From positions 310,001 to 374,000 of the forward strand of contig JALJCO010007110.1 in assembly GCA_023101725.1 (NCBI GenBank): a DNA stretch of 64,000 nucleotides. Direction: 5' to 3'. Below the pieces are notes generated by a model. That model had not been told where the DNA came from. It worked only from the letters and a program-made list of their open reading frames with translations, and did no database searches. The position numbers were made by a program, and so were the translations under genes. Source of the stretch: Atherinomorus stipes (lineage: Eukaryota > Chordata > Actinopteri > Atheriniformes > Atherinidae). How positions within the stretch are numbered: the first letter of the stretch is position 1; the number at the start of each line of letters is the position of its first letter. Positions 1 through 11,150 of the stretch are shown here, piece after piece.

Positions 1-245
1 TGGCTAGAAAATGACTGAAAACTTCGCTCATGATGGCATCTGCTTTTTTCCCCTATCTTTGCTTACACCAGTTGATGTACAAGAGCTTCATACTCAAATT
101 CTGCTGCTGTTTCCTTTTTTTTTTGTTTTGCAATTTTGACTAGATTTGCCAGCAATGAATGCAATATATTTGTTCCACATACTGCTGTAAACTACAGAAT
201 GCACTCTTATAACATTCCTAAATAAACTTTGTTTTTGTCATAATT
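1..245 (+). other. 3' UTR tail of an upstream + strand gene
   Basis: No coding frame is visible here. An AATAAA polyadenylation signal lies at 221-226 and is followed by a T/G-rich stretch, as expected near a cleavage site. The coding part of the gene would be to the left of the window. I infer a 3' UTR from the signal alone; the gene cannot be named. Confidence 0.4.
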
Positions 246-3130
246 CTGGTGAATTCATTGACTGTCCTGAAATCAGATGTTAGTGGCGGTCATCTGCCCT
301 GACCGCTGCAGATATGTAACATTGTAACTGTAATTTTCTTTTCGTAGTTGCCCCCTTAAAGATTTGATGCACTTTTTCTTTGTGCACCTTGGCACTATGT
401 AAATAAAGTAAGTATTTACAAACAAAATAGTTTTATTACACATGTATGTTGCAGGATTTGTGAATCTGACAACTTCAAGAAGCTGTTGGCTGTTCTGGCT
501 CAGATACTGCACAGCCTTCTCCTTTACTGAAGGGAAGTAAACAATCCATGAACCAGGTGGGAAGAGTTCAAGATACTGGCCGGTCTGTTCCTGTGTCTGC
601 TGATATAAATGTTTCCAGTCGATGGGAAGTTGCTGCTGCTGATCTTTGTTGCAGACTTCACTCCCTACTGCAGAGCCTTAATGTCTGCAACAGAGCAGTT
701 TCTGTTGCACACAGTCAAACTGGATGTGAAGATTCTCACTAGCACACGACAGTAAAAACCATGTGAGTACTGGTAACAAGGCCAGCCCAATCGGGTCTCC
801 TCAGTAGCACAATCATTGACGGACTTTCCTTGTCAAGCTGGAGTTGAATGCAGAGATATTATTTAACGGTAAACACAAGACACACTGTTTTAGAATTATG
901 TCTAGACTCTGTGCATGAAGAACAGTGACTAGAGTGTTTAGAGTTAAGATAAAATATCATAATATACTATTGATGAAGGCTGCAAGACATGCAGAGATTT
1001 TTTCAATGAAAAACTCTACAATTAGAAATAAAATGAGTACATTAGTAAGCATTCACTTCTAACAATAATCTAAAAAGTGGATTGATAATAAAAACTGTGA
1101 CCATCTACCTGTTCTTGCAATATTGTAGAACAAACAGTGAGACTTACTATTAAGCAACCAGATACAAAAAAAACAAAACATGCAATGTCTTCCCTTTACG
1201 AGGATCTCAGTCAAAATTGGAGCCAGATATTATGTTGACAATGTAAATGATGGATAAGCTTTCAGTCCATAATAACAAGTGTATTATAATCACAACACTT
1301 TACAACAAACACTGCCCACCAGTAAACAAGACAATAAAACAAAAAACTGTTATAAAGCTATGGTTTACTAATGAATAGAAAATGGATGTAAGAAAATTTT
1401 TTTTATTAATGATTCTTAAAGAGATAAACAACAAAAACATAGGAAACCTGTGAGAAATATGAAAACAGTTGACTAAAATAGTGAAAAACTGAGATTACTA
1501 TTGTGCTACTACTATAGTATAGTGGGCCGATCTCACTATTACTGCAGCTCACTAAGATACTTTAAAAGTTATACCACAACAGATCTTGAGTTTATCACAC
1601 AGAAGATAATAAATGTATGAAAAACACATTAAAATATTAAATAAGATTATGTAAAATAGAAAAAGAAAATCAGATTATCCAAACTACATGGTAATAAACC
1701 TGGAACAACATCTGAATAAAGTTGTAAATAAACTTTAAAAAACAAAACAAAACTGGTTTGTTGATAATAAATTGACACAAAATTTAAGTAAGACATAATT
1801 AGTAATTGAAAATTGTTTAACATCGACAACCAAATTTCCTGGAGTGATACTACATAATTAATTACGCAGCATGTTAGTGGCCTGCTGGAAGTCATTTTGT
1901 AGGGCTCCATCAGTGATCCTCCTGCTCCTCCTCGCTGTCCTCCTATGGCTCCCTCCACATCTCCTGGTGTCACAGGTGGACAAGGCACCACAAAGTAAAA
2001 TCCTGCCATGTTTTTGGATCTGCCTGTACATTTAGAGCAGGTGTTAATGTGTGCTAGCTAGCTGTGCTAATCAATTTCAGCTGGGTTAGTGATTGGTTGA
2101 AACAACTGCCAGACAGGATTTTTACTTTGTAGAGCAGGGATGTCCACCTCTGCCTGATATACTGGTCTGTCTCCAGGTATACTGGCGTGTCATCTGGTTT
2201 CTCTTTCATGCTGTCTACACTGGTAGACAGCAAACCTTCTTGCCACAACATGCATTAATGTGCCATCCTGGATGAACTGCACTAACTAAGCAACTTCTGT
2301 GGGTAGCAGAAACGCCTCATGTTACCTCAGGGCACTGACAAAAATGCAAACATGACCTAAAATCAGCCAGAAAGAATAATGACAGAGAGCTGGTCTGTGG
2401 CTGCCACCTGCAGGACCATTCCTTTATAGCGGGTGTCTTGCTGATTGCTTCTCATTTCCACCTGTTGTCTGTTCCAGTTGTACAACAACAGGTGAAACTA
2501 ATTCACAATCAGTGTGACTTCCTAACTGGACAATCTAATATCTCAGATATAATGTGACGACTTTGAGTTACATGGTAATGGTTATGTTCCCTTTATATTT
2601 TTGAGAAGTTGGTTATTATTGGCTATTAACTGTATAAAGTGATACAATAACTTTAACAGAGTATGCTTGTTTATGCATTTGTTTTTTCTTGCTTTCTATG
2701 ATGGTATAAGGAAGGGAGGTTGAACAAATGACAAACTTCTTCCTACTTCTTTTTTATCACATAAATGTCTGTGTGTCTTAGAGTAACTTAACTGATGTGT
2801 CTTGTTTATATATCTTATTTATTTCACCTATTTCTTTTATTTATTTGCTCAAATACATTTAATCAAATTTATTTTTAATCGTATCATTTTAAATCCATTA
2901 TTTATTGCAACTGCACAAATAACACATGCCTCATAACATTAATTAATACCATTTTATATTAGTCCCTTCACTCAGACGGGAGATGTGCTACAGAGGCAAA
3001 ACAACCCCAAATCTCAAATTTTGTGGTAAATAAAAGTACGACAAAATTTATGGTTATCTCTTTTCTAAAAATGCAAATTGTATCCATTCCTGTAGGGGAA
3101 GATTTTGTCCAGATGGTGGCAGCAGTTCAC
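246..3130. other. Intergenic region with no recognised gene
   Basis: Short open frames occur (for example 1647-2009 on the minus strand), but none shows a conserved domain, a splice-compatible neighbour or codon bias. A TTTATT at about 431-437 could be a minus-strand AATAAA, so an unrecognised minus-strand transcript cannot be excluded. Sequence just left of 3242 is probably the 5' UTR and promoter of atp5me. Confidence 0.4.
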
Positions 3131-3241
3131 CAGTGAAAGTTTAAACGTTGGTAACACTGTGAAGAAGAAGTCGTCCCTCTTCTCGCGTAGTCCTCTGCGG
3201 TGGTAAAGTGACCTCTGCTAATCGCAAGGCAGCTGAAAACC

Positions 3242-4608
3242 ATGGCTCCTCCTGTTGCAGTATCGCCTTTGATTAAGGTTTGTGTTATTAAATTAGTCAT
3301 TCAAATTTTGCCTTGATTTTAAAACGAGTCAGAGTCACGTTTCTCTCTGTGAGGCGCACAATAGAGCACGCTAACATGCTAGCTATTTACCAGGGACATG
3401 CTAAATGACAGTGAGTTATAAATTGACAGAGTTAATAAAGCTGTCAGACAGAGTAACAGATACAGTTTTGTGACATTAAATCATTAAATAATCCCACTGA
3501 GTAATGTTGGTGCTGTGTGCATTGACCAAGCTTAACCCTCATTTTGCTTAAGCTAACGCTTGCATGCATAGAAACGACTCTGGAGCCAACTGGTTGCTTT
3601 TAACAAAATTGGTCATGGAAGTCACAATATATCACGCACCTGGTTTCAGTGCTAAAAATTAACCATTTCTTCCTAAACTGGCTAAGAGTAAGGTGTAATA
3701 AAGCATTGTTTTTAGCTTGTCTTTAAATTAATTTAGGCTCTTCATCGTCGCCCCCTACAGTTCATTTAACATCAGTAACCAATGTGTGTGTTTATCCATT
3801 GCAGACTGCCAGGTATTCAGCTTTGATTGCTGGTATCATCTATGGTAAAAAGAGATATGGTAAGTTGTTTACCAATGATGAGTTTAGATCAGGTTATTTC
3901 TCGTTAAATATGTCATTGTCAAATGCCACTGTTAATAAATTGATGAGGAGTTCAGACATGTCACTTCTGAAGGAATTGGACTGTTTTACCCCAAAGTCAG
4001 AAACTAAACAACTTGGGACAGATCAGCTTTGTATTAAGTGTTTCTTGTTATTGTAAATGGCAATATTGGTAGTCTGATTCATCTACTAAGCATGAATGGT
4101 AATAAACCTGACCACGAGCCGTCCAGAAGTTCAGCAAAACTTTGTAAATGAGGAGTTTAAGTGGTTGTGAGTTGCATATTTTCATTAATTCATTATTCGT
4201 TTTAAATACAAATACTCTTGACACTTTAAAACCCCCCTTTAAAAATGGCACTGGTGATGGATGAGCTGGTTTCTGTAATGTCTGAAATAATTTTATTTTT
4301 TCTGGCAAAGACACTTTGAAGCCGATTGCAGCAGAAGAGAGGAGGATTGAGGAGGAGGAGAAAAAGGCACGTGAGGAGCAGGAGCGCATTGCCAAGCAGC
4401 TTGCCGAAGGTATTTTATTAATTTCTATGACATTCAGACATTCACTCTCCAATTTACATACTGTATGGATGGATGCATGTGTGCATGCACAATAACAAAA
4501 TTAGCACATAGAAAAAGTGATTTCTACATTATTTGCACTAAGGCACAACAAAACATCTGATGTTTAACTTCTCTCCTTACAGCAAATGAAGACACTATTC
4601 TGAAGTAA
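3242..4608 (+). CDS. atp5me: ATP synthase membrane subunit e, mitochondrial
   Basis: Four coding exons: 3242-3277, 3805-3859, 4311-4409 and 4583-4608. All introns are GT-AG and the total is 216 nt, giving 71 residues plus TAA. The protein opens MAPPVAVSPLIK, continues with the TARYSALIAGIIYGKKRY segment, and ends in a charged E/K/R-rich helix finishing in NEDTILK. This order and length are those of subunit e (ATP5ME/ATP5I). Subunit e is a small inner-membrane protein of the Fo part of ATP synthase that supports dimers and cristae shape. The hydrophobic segment at about residues 15-27, with its glycines, is the membrane helix; the charged tail forms a coiled coil with partner subunits. The start is the first ATG and matches the family N-terminus. 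Exon 1 encodes only 12 residues, a common layout for this gene. Confidence 0.96.
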
Positions 4609-5135
4609 AGCGCAGGAGAGCTGCAAGAGGATGTCCATGTGCAATTTCCAACCTTTTCTTCCTCCTTTTCTGGAGTAACAATGGCAAAGTTAGGCCACCA
4701 CCAGACACTCCAATTTTGTGGATGTGCTCACTGTTACAAGGACTGACACAACACCCCTCTTGTTCGCATTTTGTTAGTTACATAATATTAAATAAGGCTC
4801 TTAAACTCAGCATTGTATAACTGCAGATGCACTCATAAGTTATTTAGTTCTTTGCAATGAAGCAGTGTTGCAAACACAGATGTACATGACCAGTTGTCTT
4901 TGCCTTTGTTTACCAATATGTGATATTTGCGGTCAATGTTACCCCTCAGTCAGTTACGTCACATCTGGTTTGATGTTTAAAACAGATTAGCTTCATTTGG
5001 TCTTCTTGTATCACGTTCAGTTGTTCCTAATTTGCCAACATCTTTTTGAATCTCTGGATTTCTTTAAACCCACCAGGACTTATTTTTTTCTCCCTCAATT
5101 GTAAAGAGAAATTAAAACAATTAAGAGGCTCATTG
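4609..5135 (+). other. atp5me: atp5me 3' UTR with polyadenylation signal
   Basis: Non-coding sequence follows the TAA. An ATTAAA at 5111-5116, followed by a T-rich run from about 5138, is the best polyadenylation signal. The end point is inferred. Confidence 0.5.
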
Positions 5136-5850
5136 TGTTTTTTTTTTCTTTTTACAAGAAAATGTACAAAAGTCATCAAAACAAGAAAGCTGGTTATTTA
5201 AGCATCCATCTAATTTTGTGGAAAAGATACCCAAGCATGTATAGTGAGAAAATTGAGTAAAACTAGGGAAACTGTTTTTTTTTAATGGATATATTTGAAC
5301 AAACTTAAGAATGTAAATGAAGGTGGTGTAGAGAATATGAAGGTATGTCATGTTTTTAAAGCAATGTGCTTCCACTACTGCTGGTCCATTGTTGCCTTTG
5401 GTTTTTCTTTGGTCAGTAATTTTGATTTTATTACACTGCTGAATGTGACAAAGCTGCTCTTCAACAAGCCAGTACTGCCAAAAAATCCAACTGTTTATGA
5501 AAAAATGTATTAAAAAGGTAAATGGGTTATAATTTTTTACTTAAAAGCACATTTCAAAACTCTCCAGGACACAGCAACAAAAACACAAACCTCCAGATAG
5601 TCACCTGTGTATTTATAGTTGTGTACTGTATTCTATGAATCTCTAAACTGATTTAATATGAAAGAAAATCTAACATATTTTGAACAGATGTTTAACTTTT
5701 GGTTATAAGGATTAAAAATGGTCAGATAATTTTAGAGGCTGATTCTGTGTAGAAACATCGCTCTGGAGTTGGCATTTAAGATCTATGCACATGAAATACA
5801 ACCTCATAGAAGGCAAGAATACAGTAAGGCACCTAAACAATCTAACGACG
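5136..5850. other. Gap between convergent transcripts
   Basis: AT-rich sequence lies between the atp5me 3' end and the 3' end of the minus-strand gene at 6312-6879. Short frames at 5130-5375 and 5295-5513 overlap on opposite strands and look like chance frames. I see no gene. Confidence 0.4.
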
Positions 5851-5857
5851 CATTAAC

Positions 5858-5872
5858 TTTATTCTCTTTATT
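5858..5872 (-). promoter_or_regulatory. Tandem AATAAA signals (minus strand)
   Basis: TTTATT occurs on the + strand at 5858-5863 and again at 5867-5872, giving two AATAAA hexamers on the minus strand about 450 nt downstream of the stop at 6312. They would suit the 3' end of the unrecognised minus-strand gene. Confidence 0.4.
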
Positions 5873-6311
5873 TGCATGGGAAAAAAAGACGTGAAAAAAG
5901 TGCGTTATGCACTGCTTCGGCCGGTTGTGAAACCCTGACGTTCTCAGGGACTCCATTTTACATTCAAACTATCTTTAGCACAGTTTTCAGGAGCAACCAG
6001 TCCTGCATTAACTGTTAAGTAAATCTACAGGGATAAAGACAAGTCCTCATGATGGACTAATGCAAATAATTTGACTTTCTTTAATCCATTAGTTTAGATT
6101 ATATGAACTTTATTTTCTGTCCCAAATCAGTGACGGCAGTTTGTCTTTGACAGCTACAGTTAATGCAGCGATACAATACATTCACACTTGCAGGGTAAAA
6201 TTACTTTTGAAACCATGGATAAAATAACGGCAGATAAAACCATGTATGGTGGTGGCTGATCAGGATCTGGATGGTTATTACATGCAAAAATGTTCTTACA
6301 GGCCAGAGAAA

Positions 6312-6879
6312 CTATAGCATCTGCTGATGGCAGCAGCTGGAGAAGGTGATGGAGGGGGTGAGATTGGTCCTCTTATCTGGGTAGCTTTCCTGATTATGGA
6401 GCAGTGATAGTTTTGAAAGCTGTTTTTGTAGTGACCCAGTATTTTTACTGGCCTGACTATACAGTAAGAGGTTGGTTTGCGTTTGATGGAGAGGAAGCTG
6501 CATCAAGCTCAAACACCGAATGCAAGACTGGATTCTATGAGCGAAATATAAACCAGAGCTAATATTTGTCTGCTGACAGTCCTCCATTTCTTCAGCAGGT
6601 GGAGGGAATGTGTGTTTTGTAAAAATGTATGCAACATGTAAAAGTCAGGTCATAATCTTTTAAAGATATCTAAAAACTGATACCTGGATACTGAGGATAA
6701 AAAGTGGCTCCCACAGCACAATTTCTTTCCTTCATAGTCTTCAGCTCTTGAGAATTTTGGGCTAAAGTTTGAATTACATCACTAACTATCTGCTGATAGT
6801 GGATCAATGCAGTTGCATCTAATGGGTGAGCTTCCTGGGAATCATCATCTGTATATTTAAAGAGCTTTTCCTTCTTCAT
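6312..6879 (-). CDS. Unrecognised 157-residue protein, two coding exons
   Basis: A two-exon reading frame on the minus strand: 6684-6879 (ATG at 6879, 65 codons plus 1 nt) and 6312-6589 (2 nt plus 91 codons and stop). The 94-nt intron is GT-AG and the phases fit exactly. Upstream, an acceptor places the start of the ATG exon at 6894. A consensus donor (GAG|GTGAGT) just below 6951 marks a non-coding first exon to the right. The protein begins MKKEKLFKYTDDDSQEAHPL and has an amphipathic, Q/L-rich middle (IHYQQIVSDVIQTLAQNSQE). The second exon is rich in Q, S, L and Cys, with GLYFAHRIQSCIRCL near its start. There is no signal peptide or clear membrane segment. I do not recognise the family. Consistent splicing argues for a real gene, but the end could vary if a further exon exists. 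Confidence 0.5.
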
Positions 6880-6950
6880 AAAGATACCTCAACCCTGAAG
6901 AAGATGTGTGTTTAAAATCAACCCTGATGCTGTAAACTTTTATCACTCAC

Positions 6951-8460
6951 CTCAGAGAGGTTGAGTCTTATTTACATGGAAGAATTAGTGTATTTTTATA
7001 CATCTTCTTGTTACACAACTTGCCCTGATCATACGCGTGACTTTAATCAAGTTTAACCTGAGATCACCTTCAACTACATGTGTCTGCAAAGGGATCACTA
7101 AATCCAAATTTAGTTTTCAGAAAAGAGTTGCAAAGTTCACACACCTCACATGTCCCTGGCTGAGTCAATGACACATCTAGCAGTGATCAAGAGCTCCGGA
7201 GGACGAGGCGTTGAAGTCTTACTTAACATCATTAACATCATCGGGCCAAGTTATAATTAGAACAACAACAATGCCAGGCCTGACACAATCCAAGTGATAA
7301 ATATATCCTCTGGGTACTGCAGGGGATTACAGTGATCTTCTTACATTTTGTTTTCTTGTAGAAATAAGTTTGTTGTTGTATCTGCAGCTGATACAAAGCA
7401 GTTAATTTGATTTCACATTAACATAATGTGAAATATAAAATAAATTCATCTGCAGCTGAAATTTACATTACCCCCTTGAATAAGTATTTTCACTCAGTGG
7501 CATATTCCTGCACCTTGTGCTGAGGCACAGTTAGTGTAAACTTTCTGCACCTCAGCCGTTTCCTGTAGGACCCATTCTGTCCAGGATCACACACACAATG
7601 AAGCTCTGCACTGGTAGCATGTACAAAGATGACAGTGGGTTACTTAACTAAATGAGTGATGGCAAATGGAGACGCCTGAGGCTCTGCTGATATAACACTA
7701 CATCCCTCAGTGCTGTTCTCCACTGTTTTATCAGCTTTTTTTCCATCTGTAGTCTTTTCTTAACCTCTTTCACTCCTTTATCTATAAAAAACTATTAAAA
7801 CAACCACTTTTCAATGTGAAACTAAACATTTTTTTTATTTTTTGTAAATTTAATAATCTAAAAAGAGTGCAAGAATTTAAGCAGACAAAAAATCTTACAA
7901 ACAAAAATAGATCATTCATAGAGTTAATATTTTCTTCTGTTTTTATGTTAAATCCACCAAAAACAAGAACATTTTTCACAGTAAACAAACTTTGTAAAGT
8001 TCCTATGAGATAGCTGCAGATACTGCTGGGAGATCAAAATGATAAAAGCAAGACTTCTCTGTCAGAAATCTTTCAGATCAGATTAAATAATTCAATTTAG
8101 TTTCAGAAAAGTAGCCCTTATTTCAACAGATGAAGAGAACTGGAAGAAAAAAACCCATACAATTAGAAGCATACCATCATAAACTCTATTACACACTGCA
8201 TCACACCATCTTCTAAGCTGACAGTATGACTCAGTAAGTCTGGATGTATCTTTGCAGCAGACGTGTGACTTGAGGCTAATACCATTGTACTACCCCAGTA
8301 CATCCGCCATTATGTAGTGCAGCCCAGCAAACAATTATATAAAGCCCATACACTGCTGAAGGCACGGGTTCATCAGCTTATTGCAAAGGATTTTGTTAAC
8401 TGGATTAACTCTAGATTTAAACTCTGCATTTAGGTTCAAGAAGTGAAAATAATCGGAGAG
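6951..8460. other. Intergenic region
   Basis: Contains the inferred non-coding first exon of the minus-strand gene at its left edge (6951 rightwards, extent unknown) and the distal promoter of the purpurin gene at its right edge. Frames at 7782-8013 overlap on both strands in AT-rich sequence and are not convincing. Confidence 0.4.
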
Positions 8461-8485
8461 CCTGTCTGGGTGCAAGGTATAAAAG
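8402..8485 (+). promoter_or_regulatory. rbp4l: Purpurin promoter: TATA box and GGATTA site
   Basis: A canonical TATAAAAG lies at 8478-8485, some 290 nt before the start codon and about 30 nt before the presumed start of non-coding exon 1, which ends at 8568 with a CAG|GTAAGG donor. A GGATTA at 8402-8407 matches the OTX/CRX core used in photoreceptor and pineal promoters, which would suit a retina-expressed gene. The TATA box is seen directly; the CRX role is inferred. Confidence 0.6.
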
Positions 8486-8771
8486 GCTCATGCACAGTCT
8501 TCCCGCCACAGCTCACACAGTGACATCTCTGCATTGAAAACTTCCCGTTGATTCACTCTACACTTCAGGTAAGGAGACCATGCTTTCCACTCACCTGCTT
8601 AACTTTGCAAGATGCAAAAGCGACTTTATTTAGTATTTTTATTTATTTTTGTGATCATTTAAGGGGATTTTATGAAAGTTCTTAAATACTAAACAAAACT
8701 AGAAAAGAAAGAAAGAAAACAAGGGGAGAAAAATCAAGCAAATAAATTTTCTTACTTGGGTTTTGCCCAGA

Positions 8772-10021
8772 ATGGACTTCCAAGTCTTTGCCATGTTGAT
8801 GCTTATCCTGGCCTGCGTGGAGCAGAGCCTGGCCTCCTGCGTGGTGGACAGCTTCACAGTCAAACAAGATTTTGAGCCCTCAAGAGTGAGTACAAAATAT
8901 CTTTATTTTCACACAAATACTTTTAAAGGAACTCAGACAAATCTAGAATATATACAGCTTGAGAAAAAAAAGTAATTGATGTGCCTTTATTAACTAGTTG
9001 TTTTGGTGAAACTATTTACAGTCAGTAATAATACCTTCTAGCTTCAGGACAGCTGGTTCTCTTGAATTAAAAAGTAGAAAAACAATGGTCAACATTCTCT
9101 TTATAAACAGAGACATCATTGGCATTCAGTAATTTACCACTTAAGTTAAAGTCTGAGCAATTTGTCCTCATAATTCTAACTTCAGGAAGCAAAACAACCA
9201 GGATTTCACTGTTCGGTTTGGATCCAGATTTGCTGATTAAATCCCGGTTAAGATATTTTGATTTTCTCCCTCTGACAGTATGCAGGAAAGTGGTATGCTC
9301 TGCAGAAAAAAGACCCCGAGGGCTTGTTCCTGCAGGACAACATTTCTGCCGAATACACTGTTGGGGATGATGGTGCCATGGTGGCCTCCTCCAGGGGCAG
9401 AGTCACTCTCTTTGGGTGCGTTTTTAAAAAAAACTTTATTTTTAAAATAAAGGTGCATCTGGAATTTTAAAGCCACCAATCCAACTTGTTTTTATCTCCA
9501 TTTCACATCCAGGTTCTGGGTTGTCTGTGCGGACATGGCTGCCCAGTATTCAGTGCCTGACCCCGGCACCCCAGGCAAGATGTTCATGAACTATCAGGGA
9601 CTGGCCAGCTACTTGTCCAGTGGAGGTAAGCTTGACCAGCTTCGTACTCCGTCTTCTTTGCCGCTCTTCGTCCAGCTAAGACAAACCTCTCATTGTCTTC
9701 TTTTTCCAGGTGACAACTACTGGGTCATTGACACCGACTATGACAACTATGCCATCACCTACGCCTGCCGCATGCAGAAGGAGGATGGAAGCTGCGAGGA
9801 TGGCTACGCACTGGTGTTCTCCCGCAACCCCCGCGGCCTCCCCCCTGCCATCCAGAGAGTCGTTCGCCAGAAACAGGAGGAAATCTGCATGGCTGGACAG
9901 TTCCAGCCTGTGCTGCAGACTGGTATGTTACAAACACACACACACTTGCATTTGAAGCAGAACAATCCATTTAAACTTATCCAGGATTTTTTGCTTTTCC
10001 TTCTCAACAGGAGCTTGCTGA
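8772..10021 (+). CDS. rbp4l: Purpurin (retinol-binding protein 4-like lipocalin)
   Basis: Five coding exons: 8772-8885, 9279-9415, 9513-9625, 9710-9922 and 10011-10021, preceded by a non-coding exon ending at 8568. They total 588 nt, giving 195 residues plus TGA. A signal peptide (about residues 1-22, [18 protein letters not shown]) is followed by CVVDSFTV. The lipocalin GxW motif is in [16 protein letters not shown]. The retinol-binding-protein blocks [19 protein letters not shown], the [10 protein letters not shown] lipocalin motif, and [10 protein letters not shown] follow. Six or more cysteines are positioned as in RBP4. The family is secreted and carries retinoids; purpurin is made by photoreceptors and pineal cells. 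[14 protein letters not shown] and the C-terminal [11 protein letters not shown] fit purpurin better than plasma RBP4. Exon layout matches the RBP4 gene. The 3' UTR has AATAAA at 10338-10343. Confidence 0.93.
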
Positions 10022-10337
10022 ACTGCTTTTCAAGATGGAGTTTAATGAGCAGCCCTCTGTGAAACTGGATCAATCATCACGCCCAACATGAAGACGCAGC
10101 TCTTCACAGCAAACAAATCCTGCTTGCAAATTTGCTTTGTTCCAAGGATATAGGAGAAAATTGTCTGATAAATCCGATCAAACATCCCATGTAAAATCGC
10201 CACACACTGCCAAGAAAATTCACTGCCAAATCCCCTGAAAACTATAACCAGATAAAAGGATGTGACGACACGACCAACTGTACGGTTCTGTCACTCTGAT
10301 GGGTAACATCTGTAATGCATCAGTCTGTGTTGGTGAA

Positions 10338-10343
10338 AATAAA
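10338..10343 (+). promoter_or_regulatory. rbp4l: Purpurin polyadenylation signal
   Basis: AATAAA about 320 nt after the purpurin stop codon. The next 250 nt contain only short frames. Confidence 0.6.
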
Positions 10344-10593
10344 TTTTCTAAAGAAACTTGCTGTTCTCCTTTTTTATAAAAGCTTCAGGGGTAGCCAATC
10401 TAGACTCATCATCCAACTTTGCTCCTCTGGTGCACAAAAACCAAGACGACTTGTTGACAATCTCTCAGTAGTGTTTGCTAATAATAAGAGTAATCGGTTG
10501 CTTTTACAGCCTGTTCATACAGATGTCTGCTTGGAGAGCTGCAAAATAAAGCAACCAAGTCTTGTAAAATTCTTAACATTAGTGTCAAATTCA

Positions 10594-11002
10594 TAGAGAT
10601 GCACGATAACCATTTAAAAAAAACAAAAAAAAAACGATACCGATAACTGATCAATTTCAGCTCCTAAATGCAGATAACCGATACTGATGACACACATACA
10701 TACCTAATTATACCAAATCAAAAATTCCAACTATATGGGGTAGTTCGTGTCTAAAATAAGATGGGGAAAGTGGTTTGGAAGCAGCTTGGGGTATTCCCTG
10801 TGAAGCAGCAGCTTTCTTTTCCCAATCGCAATATCTCAAAGAGAAAAGCATAGAAGTGGGATTTTCAACTTCTGCATGTCTGATCTTAAAAATTCCAACT
10901 TTATGGGACATAAGTTATCGGAGTAAGTCGTCATGATATCGGACTAATCGGAATGACGTCATATTTTCATGTTATCGGCCTAATAATTACCGCGTATCCC
11001 TA
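10594..11002. mobile_element. hAT-like MITE
   Basis: About 410 bp bounded by TAGAGATGCACGATA on the left and the inverted counterpart ending TATCCCTA on the right. The interior repeats GATACCGATA/ATCGG motifs and has no coding capacity. Related termini recur at 15945 and 41433. The class is inferred from the terminal sequence; target duplication was not resolved. Confidence 0.5.
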
Positions 11003-11150
11003 CAAATTGAGCATAATGTGTGCTTGTGATGTGAATGCTCTCTCATAAATGGACTTCCAGTGCAAAATCTGTTGACTGAGCTGCAGCAAATGCATTTGCA
11101 CCAAACCGAATAACTTCTACAAATAATATGAACACTTTGACCTTGCTTCA

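Noticed and set aside
1647..2009. 120-codon minus-strand frame
   Set aside because: Low-complexity Gly-rich segment followed by AT-rich sequence; no family match and no supporting splice sites or signals.
9535..10062. 175-codon + strand frame through purpurin exons 4 and 5
   Set aside because: It reads through two introns that have good splice sites. The spliced product matches the lipocalin family exactly.
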